Shown piece by piece: positions 51,590-58,067 of a stretch of 58,067 bases of DNA. The notes beneath the pieces are model-generated. The model saw nothing but the letters and a program-made list of their open reading frames with translations. It was not told the DNA's origin and ran no database searches. Origin of the DNA: an uncultured Pelosinus sp. (lineage in GTDB: Bacteria > Bacillota > Negativicutes > Sporomusales > Acetonemataceae); assembly GCA_900542835.1 (NCBI GenBank), contig UQPB01000019.1, positions 1 through 58,067 of the forward strand, in the 5' to 3' direction. Position numbers and translations under genes: made by a program. Positions within the stretch are counted from its first letter, which is position 1; each line of letters starts with the position of its first letter.

Positions 51590-53521
51590 TTATTCAAAAC
51601 CGTCCGGAATCAGCCTTGTGTCATTCCTTTCATAAATTCCTTTAAGAAACATGTCGACTTCATCCATCCTGCGACGCCATAGCCCGCCGAATTTAACGCC
51701 GTCGACCTCAGTCCATCTTAAGAAGGCTTCCGTAACATCCTCAGCGGTAAAATTGCCGACAATAAGCAGTTGCTTCAATCTGAACTCTTCCGTTGGGTTT
51801 ACCTCTTCATCCCAAACATATTCACCAATATTATACGTCAAATGAACCAAGGCATCATATTGGTTTTGCGTCAGCGCAATATTATGTTGCTTCAAAAACG
51901 GATCAAGGCTCGCTGCAGTGTATCGTTCCTTAAGGTCTTTGCTTAATAAAAGTCCTGCATCCGCTCTTGAAATCCCATTAGGGTAACTTTCGCCCGGTAA
52001 CAGGACATGACCATAGCCAATCGTGCGTTTGCCGTCTCCTGCATCATATTCATATCTTTCATAGCGTTCATAGTCCATCAAATAACTGACTAGTTTTCCG
52101 CTTGGTTCAAGCTTCTTTTGCCCAACTGCGTTAATGATTGGGCTAAAGTTATCCTGCAATGACATATCAGGTGGATTGATAGGATCATTATACCTACTCC
52201 TACTATTCGGATTAAAGTCCGCTAATCCTGCCATAGCATATTGAGCGTCGATCTTATGACCGAATATGTACTCGCCGGAATTATCCAACTCATTACTTCC
52301 ATTATTATCCTCAAAAGCAAACTTAGGTAAATACGCTAGTGTCTCCTTCGCTGCCTCGGCAACGCCGGCATCCCAAGCGTCTTTTTTTACCTGTTCGTAG
52401 TAATCATATTCCTCATCGTCTTCATCAATAATCCAGGCACGATTCTCTGGGCCTAAGTATATTCCATAGTAATATTGTGACCGCTCCCAAAATTCTTTGG
52501 TTACATCGAAAAATCCCTTGGCAGCGTTTGCCGTTTGAGCTTCTGTTTCCTGCAGATCGTCCGCTTCCGGCACTACGCTATTGGGCAACGAAAATATAGT
52601 GATCGTTTGTCCCGAATAACCCAAGTGTTTTTCTATTAGATTTAATTGAGCTAGGCTGTCAGCAGTAATTTCATCACCAGCGAAATGTGCCGATAAGTGA
52701 GACAGGAGCCTGTCATCTCCGACGATAGCAAAGCTCCTGTCACCCGGTCTTAATTTTCCGCTATAGTAAAGTTTCGCTAGTTCATCACCCGTAACTTCGA
52801 TTCTAAACCGCTTGGCTACCGGCGACTGCGTTGCTCCGTATTCTGGAAACCCCCGAATTGTGACACCATATATCGCTTCCAGCGTATCCCACCCATCACC
52901 AGGTTTTATATCAAACTCCAAAAAATAACGAGTAGGTTTAGAAACAGGCGTAACAGTCGCACCGCCACCGATATTGTTAGATTCGAAACTGGAATGACTA
53001 GCATTGCTATCGCCAGAATAAACGTGGTTCCATCCCTCGTTTGACATCCAAGAATTAAACAAAGTATCAAAAATAATTTTATTATTCGCTGGCCACAACG
53101 ATGTCGGCCCACCAGAATCTACATATAGCGACACATCATATATTCCTCCGCTGGCAAGTGCCGCATAAGTAAATTGTATACAAGCATGTCCTGGACCAAA
53201 ATAACTTCCATATACATTGTTGGCTCTGGCATCTTGCGAAAAATTATATATCGCATTGTAACTTTCCCCGGAAATCGGAAATATCTTCCAGTAAGCAACG
53301 TCCAAATATTTCGCACTATCATCAACTCTGACCTGCCCTGGATTTGTATAAAACTCCCCTTCTTCTGAAGGATGGAACCCAAAATTATACTCCGCTCCGG
53401 TTTGATAATTAATGAGAGTATACCAAACATGACCTGGACGTGATAGAGTTATCGAACCATCTTCTTTTAAATACCTAGCACCCCGGTCTGCGATATTAAC
53501 CCGAATTGCGAAATAAGCCAT
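51590..53521 (-). CDS. Two-enzyme cargo protein: predicted permuted papain-like domain plus GH24 lysozyme
   Basis: A 643-residue protein. Residues about 1-190 (AIRVNIADRGARYLKEDG, RPGHVWYTL, GPGHACIQFTYAALASGG) carry a His31 before Cys114 in conserved surroundings, the order seen in circularly permuted NlpC/P60 or LRAT-type hydrolases. The middle, about 200-460, is acidic and unassigned. The C-terminal part (about 475-640) is a T4-type lysozyme with the catalytic glutamate in LMDYERYERYEYDAG and the TIGYGHVLLPGE motif. There is no signal peptide. It stands where the tape measure protein is expected. AGGAG precedes the ATG. Confidence 0.85.
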   Translation of the reverse strand: MAYFAIRVNIADRGARYLKEDGSITLSRPGHVWYTLINYQTGAEYNFGFHPSEEGEFYTNPGQVRVDDSAKYLDVAYWKIFPISGESYNAIYNFSQDARANNVYGSYFGPGHACIQFTYAALASGGIYDVSLYVDSGGPTSLWPANNKIIFDTLFNSWMSNEGWNHVYSGDSNASHSSFESNNIGGGATVTPVSKPTRYFLEFDIKPGDGWDTLEAIYGVTIRGFPEYGATQSPVAKRFRIEVTGDELAKLYYSGKLRPGDRSFAIVGDDRLLSHLSAHFAGDEITADSLAQLNLIEKHLGYSGQTITIFSLPNSVVPEADDLQETEAQTANAAKGFFDVTKEFWERSQYYYGIYLGPENRAWIIDEDDEEYDYYEQVKKDAWDAGVAEAAKETLAYLPKFAFEDNNGSNELDNSGEYIFGHKIDAQYAMAGLADFNPNSRSRYNDPINPPDMSLQDNFSPIINAVGQKKLEPSGKLVSYLMDYERYERYEYDAGDGKRTIGYGHVLLPGESYPNGISRADAGLLLSKDLKERYTAASLDPFLKQHNIALTQNQYDALVHLTYNIGEYVWDEEVNPTEEFRLKQLLIVGNFTAEDVTEAFLRWTEVDGVKFGGLWRRRMDEVDMFLKGIYERNDTRLIPDGFE

Positions 53522-53546
53522 AAATTGATTACTCCTTATAGTTTCA

Positions 53547-54248
53547 TCAAATTACTTCACATTCATTCGTTCTTTCAATTGTTTTTTTGCTTACTTTAAA
53601 AAACCAGTATATTACCGCCATTGGCAATATTGTTGCGAATAATGAATATTTCCAACCAAAACCCATTATTCCAGGCGCCAAACCAACAGGCATCCATGAA
53701 AATACACTTAACCATTGCAAAAGCAGCTGCTTTTTGCCATTATCAGTTCGATTAAAAAGATAAGCTGCCATACAAAATATGGCTATAGATAAAACTATTG
53801 TTGAAATTATTATGTCATTAACCAGGCTGTCAATGTTTCGATTAAGATTTCTAAACCAGTAACCGACAAACCACCCGATTGGCCATAGCAGTAGATATGG
53901 ACCTATTGGCGTTATTGAAGGGAATATGCGACTGAGTATAACTAAAGGGAACGCTATTATAAAACATGTTATCCATTCAACAATTAAAGAATCCAAAGCG
54001 TTTAATGATATGGGCCAAAAGCAAGATACGTTTATTCCAAGTGTTGCAATACCAATCCAAATCCAGAAATGATGTTGGCAAATCAATAATGCTGCAATAA
54101 AAGTTAATAAAACAATGTATAAACCCACATCTAACCAGTAGTCATGCCAACCTGCGGTAATCAAAGGCAAGCAGAAAAAAGTAAATATAACAAGACATAA
54201 CGTTATTCCAATATCCTGTTTACACATATACCACTTTACCTTTTTCAT
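53547..54248 (-). CDS. Polytopic membrane protein of unknown function, first gene of the lysozyme cassette
   Basis: A 233-residue membrane protein with about seven hydrophobic segments. I do not recognise a family. It is AT-rich and starts with ATG after GGAGG. It precedes the lysozyme fusion gene by 25 bases and follows a 420-base noncoding gap. It could be part of the immunity or export of the lysozyme protein, or a passenger gene. Confidence 0.75.
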   Translation of the reverse strand: MKKVKWYMCKQDIGITLCLVIFTFFCLPLITAGWHDYWLDVGLYIVLLTFIAALLICQHHFWIWIGIATLGINVSCFWPISLNALDSLIVEWITCFIIAFPLVILSRIFPSITPIGPYLLLWPIGWFVGYWFRNLNRNIDSLVNDIIISTIVLSIAIFCMAAYLFNRTDNGKKQLLLQWLSVFSWMPVGLAPGIMGFGWKYSLFATILPMAVIYWFFKVSKKTIERTNECEVI

Positions 54249-54670
54249 ACAGTTGCCTCCAAATAATTGATCTGTGCGCTAGGGGCGCCTTACATCGGTC
54301 CTCTAATTGAGCCATTAAAAAGTCCTTCATGCTCAAAGAAGGTGCTATCGTTTCCTAATATAGTAGTCAATTACCCATAGCAACAGTCATGACAGTAAAA
54401 TTCCTGAAGCCATATAACAACAATAAGTTTTTCTAAATCTATATTTACACACTACAAAAAAATGTTAAAAAACGAACCGCCTAAAACCATCACTTACCTA
54501 TTGCCAGTGCCTCATCTATGATCGGGAGCATAGTCTACCATCGGATGGGGCACTGGCATTTCATCTTAAAACCATAATACTACATCTTTTTTCAGTGTAC
54601 CATTTGATTTACTAAAAATTCCTGCCATGAGAGTAACGGATTTTTGTGGTTGCAGATTTAGACTGTTGCT
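54249..54670. other. AT-rich gap with a long hairpin where tail chaperone and tape measure genes are expected
   Basis: No supportable gene. TTGCCAGTGCCTCATC (54500-54515) and GATGGGGCACTGGCA (about 54544-54558) form a hairpin directly downstream of the tail tube gene. No T run follows on the minus strand, so it may be a processing or stabilising stem. The gap and the following cassette replace the lambda G, G-T and H genes. Confidence 0.6.
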
Positions 54671-55621
54671 TTACACCGCGTAAGCCGCCTGCTCATTAAC
54701 CAGCTTAGCCACAATCATGCTGCCTCCGGCCCCCTTGCCATAAAACGCTCTAAACGGCAACTGAATCGTGACCCCCTTCTCACCCTCAATACCGGGAGAT
54801 GTTTGCTGAAACACGACTTCTTCCATGAAAAACTCCAGACGATGAGCGCCACTGGTGAACTTGAACTTTAACGAGGACGGGGTATTGTTGACCGCTTTGT
54901 TGAGCAATACGGTATCGGCGAAAAAGGCCTTGATACTGCCGGATACCTGGAGGCTGCCTTCGGGTAAATCGGTGCGGTAGCCGCCGCCGCCAATGGTATA
55001 GGTATTGCCATCCAGGCCGAATTCAGCGGTCAGGCTGGCTTCGGTCACAATTGCCAGCGGTGAACCGCCCTCTTCGATTGTGCCCTGAAAATTGCTGAAT
55101 TTTTGCAGCGGAATGTCCAGCGTGGATGCCGGAAATGGCGCGGCGCCGATTGTCCGTTTAGCGCCGATGAGGTCAAAGTTGGCGACTAACTCGTTGTCGC
55201 CGCCGCAGGTGAAAGCAAATTTGTTGATCTTGCAGCCGTTATACAACTCATAGGCGGGAATATCGGGATATTGCTGCTCCAGCACCAGCGACGGCTGGGT
55301 GCCGGCGACTTTGAACTCATGGGTATAGAGATCGCCGTCAGCGTTCGTCAGCGGATTGCCGAACATGGCCCGCAGCCAATAGCCGAAACCGACCTGATCA
55401 ATCGGTGCCGCAACGCTGCCGGACACATCGATCGTCCCCAGAGCCGGCTGTTCTTTATCACGGCGGCCGCGGATCGTGGTCGAATCGATAAGCTTTTGCG
55501 AGATAGCAATTTTCGACTGGTTAAACGGCATATTATAGCCCGCAGCCAGCGCCGGAGTCTGCCCGTAGGCAGCCTCATAGGCCAGCACCAGCCGGGAATT
55601 GATTCCTTTTGCTCTTGCCAT
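54671..55621 (-). CDS. Phage tail tube protein (major tail protein)
   Basis: A 316-residue major tail protein of siphovirus type, forming the inner tube. Typical features are the opening with RLVLAYEAAYG, the segment TIDVSGSVAAPIDQVGFGYWLRAMFG near residue 63, and strand-rich repeats such as LQVSGSIKAFFADT near 230. GAGGAGG precedes the ATG. It follows the tail-terminator-like gene by 14 bases. Confidence 0.88.
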   Translation of the reverse strand: MARAKGINSRLVLAYEAAYGQTPALAAGYNMPFNQSKIAISQKLIDSTTIRGRRDKEQPALGTIDVSGSVAAPIDQVGFGYWLRAMFGNPLTNADGDLYTHEFKVAGTQPSLVLEQQYPDIPAYELYNGCKINKFAFTCGGDNELVANFDLIGAKRTIGAAPFPASTLDIPLQKFSNFQGTIEEGGSPLAIVTEASLTAEFGLDGNTYTIGGGGYRTDLPEGSLQVSGSIKAFFADTVLLNKAVNNTPSSLKFKFTSGAHRLEFFMEEVVFQQTSPGIEGEKGVTIQLPFRAFYGKGAGGSMIVAKLVNEQAAYAV

Positions 55622-55635
55622 AAGTAGTAGCCTCC

Positions 55636-56112
55636 TCAGTAAATGATGTCATAGCCGTTGACTGAAGTGATTTTCAGGGTGATATCCATACGTCCGGGAA
55701 ACCGCGGATAATAGGCTACCGGTTCGATGCTGTAATCCACTGCGCTGATGGGGTTATCGGTACTCAAGTACGCCAGCTCAAGGTAAATTAGCTGCCCAAG
55801 ATCGTCGCACTCGGCTACGCCCAAATACTCGGTTGTTGCATTATCCGCGGTGGTAGCGCTTTGCAGGATTGTCCAGCCGACAGTCAGCGTATAGGTATAC
55901 TCCTGCAGCTCCAGTCCTTCCGATTTAGCCCCCGGGTACAGGACGATAAACGGGCAGTCACTGTCTGCCGGCAGTTGTTTGCCGTTCATGCCGATGTATA
56001 GCTTGGGCGCTGTGCCGTATTTAGCGACGCAATAGTTTTGTATCGGCTGGCTGGCCTGGATGGCCTCCCGCCATTTAGTAAGAATATCGCTTAATTTTAA
56101 CGTTGGAATCAT
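55636..56112 (-). CDS. Tail terminator/completion-like phage protein
   Basis: A 158-residue protein directly before the tail tube gene, where lambda gpU-like terminators lie. It has the character of such proteins (CPFIVLYPGAKSEGLELQEYTYTLTVGW, RFPGRMDITLKIT). The ribosome site is weak. A role in closing the head-proximal end of the tail tube is inferred from position and general look. Confidence 0.6.
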   Translation of the reverse strand: MIPTLKLSDILTKWREAIQASQPIQNYCVAKYGTAPKLYIGMNGKQLPADSDCPFIVLYPGAKSEGLELQEYTYTLTVGWTILQSATTADNATTEYLGVAECDDLGQLIYLELAYLSTDNPISAVDYSIEPVAYYPRFPGRMDITLKITSVNGYDIIY

Positions 56113-56140
56113 GGGCTCGCCTTCTTTCTTTTAACGTTGG

Positions 56141-56299
56141 CTATGCGCCTGTTTGTTCGGCTGCGTATGCCCCCAGCTGGCAAATGGCGCATTTGCCGGT
56201 CGTGCCGTCGCCAATCCACCAGGCACACGCCTCCTGCATACATTGATCAAACGATGCCGTATGATTATTGGGATTGATACACAAAATCGGGCAATACAT
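56141..56299 (-). CDS. Small cysteine-rich protein of the tail cluster
   Basis: A 52-residue protein with six cysteines (3, 7, 20, 25, 37 and 40) and the phrases MYCPILCINPN, CMQEACAWW and GKCAICQLGAY. The ribosome site AAAGGAGGAG six bases before the ATG is among the best in the window, supporting a real gene. Similar short proteins with a CAWW...CAI pattern occur near tail genes of Firmicutes prophages to my knowledge. The cysteine spacing suggests a metal or iron-sulfur site. Confidence 0.75.
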   Translation of the reverse strand: MYCPILCINPNNHTASFDQCMQEACAWWIGDGTTGKCAICQLGAYAAEQTGA

Positions 56300-56449
56300 A
56301 GTTGTTCTCCTCCTTTGCGTTTTGCCCCGCGAAAACCGGGACGGCCGGCTGTGTCATCATCAGACAGCCAAAACAACCATCTGTTAGCTATCCCTCCCTT
56401 CATTGGCTGCCAAAGCAGCTGAGTCGCGGCTCTGTATGAGTGAGCCGTT

Positions 56450-56644
56450 TTATCCCCCCTTTATAGGCGACTCATACCGGCTCGTCATTTGGTAAAACCG
56501 CCGATTGCTGCGCCGCCAGCGAACATCAAGCACGTTTAGCTGCGCATGCAATTGTTTTGCTTTTTGCCGGATTTCCTCATCAGTAAGGCTGCTATTCTCT
56601 TGACGGCAAAGGGTCTCCAACTCCTCCAGTTTGTAATGCTTCAC
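56450..56644 (-). CDS. Small helical protein of the tail cluster
   Basis: A 64-residue charged, helical protein (HYKLEELETLCRQENSSLTDEEIRQKAKQLHAQL at residues 3-37). The GTG start has AGGAGG eight bases upstream, and it follows the regulator gene by five bases. No family recognised; probably a small regulatory or accessory protein. Confidence 0.65.
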   Translation of the reverse strand: MKHYKLEELETLCRQENSSLTDEEIRQKAKQLHAQLNVLDVRWRRSNRRFYQMTSRYESPIKGG

Positions 56645-56649
56645 AAAAA

Positions 56650-57018
56650 CTACCTCCTATTTTTTATCCGTACAGCTTGAACTGAATTCAGATAGGCAGA
56701 AATTCGGTCAATTGCCTGATTTTGATGGAACTTTGCTGTCGGGGTGCTGATCTTCAATACCATTGCAATATCTGTACTTGAGTAGCCTAACTGCATCAAT
56801 ATACAGACTTGTCGCTGGCGCTTTGTCAGCATTAAAGCGGCCTGCTCTATATCCAGCAGCATACACAGAATTTCTTCCCGCCCCGATACATTCTCAGTAC
56901 GGTCACTTGTCCGGTTATAACGCATTGCCACAATTTGCACTACGCTTCGCAATTCCTGATATTTTTTGATTAACTGTCTAACAGCGCCGGGGGAATAGCT
57001 CATTTCACTGCCATCCAT
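56650..57018 (-). CDS. Sigma-70 region 4-like regulator of the tail cluster
   Basis: A 122-residue protein with a C-terminal helix-turn-helix typical of sigma factor region 4 or ArpU/late phage regulators (LTKRQRQVCILMQLGYSSTDIAMVLKISTPTAK, about residues 63-97). The rest is helical. The ATG at 57018 has GAGGCG upstream. As the first gene of the tail cluster, behind a leader terminator, it is the likely activator of the tail genes. Confidence 0.8.
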   Translation of the reverse strand: MDGSEMSYSPGAVRQLIKKYQELRSVVQIVAMRYNRTSDRTENVSGREEILCMLLDIEQAALMLTKRQRQVCILMQLGYSSTDIAMVLKISTPTAKFHQNQAIDRISAYLNSVQAVRIKNRR

Positions 57019-57045
57019 TATAGTCGCCTCGATCTATGGATCCCG

Positions 57046-57077
57046 AAAAAAAAGAAAAGCTAAAGTTAGCCTTTAGC
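57046..57077 (-). terminator. Leader terminator (attenuator) before the tail-cluster regulator
   Basis: On the minus strand GCTAAAG-GCTAA-CTTTAGC is followed directly by TTTTC and eight more T residues, about 28 bases before the regulator start codon. An intrinsic terminator in this place implies that readthrough or antitermination controls entry into the tail operon, unless it merely ends an upstream transcript. Confidence 0.75.
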
Positions 57078-57489
57078 CCGCATTGACAATTCAACAGATT
57101 TATTTCTATCATCCTTGCACTTGTCCGCATATACATCACCTCATTAGCGATGATCGTGATTGGCTTTTAGCAACCTACCGGGATTTGCTTTAAAGTCTGC
57201 TATCTTCCTCCTTTGCCTTCAGACTATGCATGGCTGACCGGGTCATTTAATCAGCGCTTACCCATATCAGAAACAGCCTCCTTTCCTGACGGAACCGCCT
57301 TTATAATAACTGTACCCCACCAAATATTTACACGATATTCCAATATTTTTCCTTCTATTTCTTATCCGTACACTATTTTCCATAAATGGATAGGTTTTTT
57401 CCCATAAATGTAAGATTTTCAGTTGAGAAATTTTATCTCGCTATCAGGGCAATCGCTTACAAAAGTAAGCAAGAAAAGCAGATCTGCTT

Positions 57490-57517
57490 GGTACTTTTTG
57501 CATAATCAAAAAGTACC
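57490..57517. terminator. Palindrome GGTACTTTTTG / CAAAAAGTACC
   Basis: Perfect 11-base arms around a six-base loop. It may be a bidirectional terminator, but the A/T runs are inside the stem. Confidence 0.5.
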
Positions 57518-57551
57518 CCAAAAATCCAGGCCCGATCCTGCAAAAGCCTTG

Positions 57552-57630
57552 AAAACCGGGCGGCTTACTAAAAGCCCTAAACTCGCTGCGCTCAAACAAC
57601 GGGCTTTCTTAAGGTAAGCCGCCCGGTTTT
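57552..57630. repeat. Nested palindromic element with 17-base perfect arms
   Basis: AAAACCGGGCGGCTTAC (57552-57568) and GTAAGCCGCCCGGTTTT (57614-57630) enclose a second stem AAAGCCC/GGGCTTT. The loop contains CTCGCTGCGCTCAAACA; a close copy of this loop word lies in reverse at 57797-57813. The structure suggests a mobile palindromic repeat or a structured RNA. Confidence 0.75.
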
Positions 57631-58003
57631 CATCCTGACGGAACGGCTTTCTCCGGAAAGGGCCGGGGATGACGGGAGAGCAATGGAACGTCATGAAGGA
57701 TTCTTCGTTTATTCAGCGTCACCCGTTCCCCGGCCCCGTTGCGGGAAGAGACGTACCGCAGCGGCGGGATGGCTGGTTGGCGTTAAAAACCGTCTGTGTT
57801 TGAGCAAAGCGAGCAGGTGGCGAACCGTCCCTGCGCTGCTATGTCCTGACGGCCGATTTTCTGTCAGGTGGCGTTGTAGTCGCTCGCCAGGATCATAGGG
57901 CAGAGTTTTTTTGTTGTTTCTGCACCCTTTGGCAAAAGTAGAGATGTTGTCTGCTGCAGAGCGATGACCGCTTTTAGTCAAATCAGAATCCAAAGCTCCC
58001 GTT

Positions 58004-58067
58004 TTGCCTCCTTGCCCTCTGTGTATCCTCTGTGTCCTCCGTGGAATCGTTCTTTCGCTCCTTGCCT
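58004..58067. repeat. CCTCYGTG-type dispersed repeat, copy e (cut by window end)
   Basis: CCCTCTGTG, CCTCTGTG and CCTCCGTGGAATCG units are followed by TTCTTTCGCTCCTTGC, nearly identical to copy c's forward arm and to copy a. It lies on the far side of the tail cluster from copy c. Confidence 0.8.

Larger units (their letters stand above)
57078..58003. other. Long noncoding region rich in palindromes upstream of the tail cluster
   Basis: About 930 bases without a supportable gene. 57078-57430 is AT-rich and probably holds the tail-cluster promoter. From 57490 on it holds several inverted repeats, listed separately. Short open frames at 57683-57898 and on the other strand at 57709-57993 overlap these palindromes and lack convincing ribosome sites. 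Confidence 0.6.

Noticed and set aside
35843..57018. Complete prophage
   Set aside because: No integrase, repressor, replication, terminase, portal or capsid gene is visible within the window, and no attachment repeat could be shown.
57683..57993. Overlapping open frames on both strands (71 and 94 codons)
   Set aside because: They lie across palindromes, lack good ribosome sites, and are better explained as a repeat or structured element. Conservation as protein would change this.

Overview
The window looks like a chromosome segment of a moderately GC-rich, endospore-forming member of the Firmicutes. The evidence is a ctsR-mcsA-mcsB-clpC operon with CtsR boxes, a CggR-controlled glycolytic operon, a SpoIIP-type sporulation amidase, GlpP antitermination leaders, and strong GGAGG ribosome binding sites with frequent GTG/TTG starts. 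Gene content and base composition would suit a diderm spore-former of the Negativicutes (Sporomusaceae-like), but that placement is inference. No rRNA, tRNA, CRISPR array, integrase or transposase was recognised.

Region 1 (about 0.1-24.8 kb, all minus strand) is a continuous three-carbon metabolism locus. Read in the direction of transcription it holds: the antiterminator GlpP; a GlpA-like glycerol-3-phosphate dehydrogenase with an FAD/NAD oxidoreductase and a DUF1667 protein; an FbpA/AfuA-type ABC importer with a NagD-like phosphatase; a sigma-54 activator carrying an HPr-like domain; DhaK-DhaL-DhaM and an HPr; GlpF-GlpK; CggR with Gap, Pgk, TpiA, GpmI and Eno; and an NCS2 purine/uracil permease. 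The route from glycerol to phosphoenolpyruvate, the donor used by DhaM, is nearly complete in one block. Control sites are readable: two matching GlpP-type terminator leaders, a sigma-54 promoter before dhaK, and a CggR operator overlapping a sigma-A promoter.

Region 2 (about 25.0-35.5 kb) is housekeeping: a small conserved protein, SpoIIP and a small protein that repeats its N-terminal domain, RadA, the CtsR-McsA-McsB-ClpC stress operon, an RlmI-like rRNA methyltransferase and SpeD.

Region 3 (about 35.6-58 kb, genes all on the minus strand) is a lambda-like tail gene cluster without any visible head genes. It runs from a sigma-region-4-like regulator through small proteins, a tail-terminator-like protein, the tail tube, gpM-, gpL- and gpK-like tip proteins, a gpI/gpJ-like giant tip protein with about seven fibronectin III repeats, a tail fibre, a holin and an amidase. 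This resembles an F-type tailocin or a tail-only prophage remnant. The tape measure protein and tail assembly chaperones are not where synteny predicts. That place holds a membrane protein, a 643-residue fusion of a predicted permuted papain-like domain with a GH24 lysozyme, and a small exported protein. A second cargo pair (DUF6883-like toxin candidate plus DUF4926) sits between the gpL- and gpK-like genes. After the tail fibre, whose C-terminus reads CNCDCNC, comes a coupled four-gene cassette encoding two full seven-cysteine SPASM radical SAM enzymes flanked by two unknown proteins. The strongest candidate for an undescribed system is this tail cluster with its effector cassettes and radical SAM maturation module.

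A dispersed repeat family built of CCTCYGTG units, often as two facing arms, occurs at five places (window start, 13.7 kb, 35.6 kb, 42.1 kb and window end). Copies bracket the tail cluster and one lies inside it.
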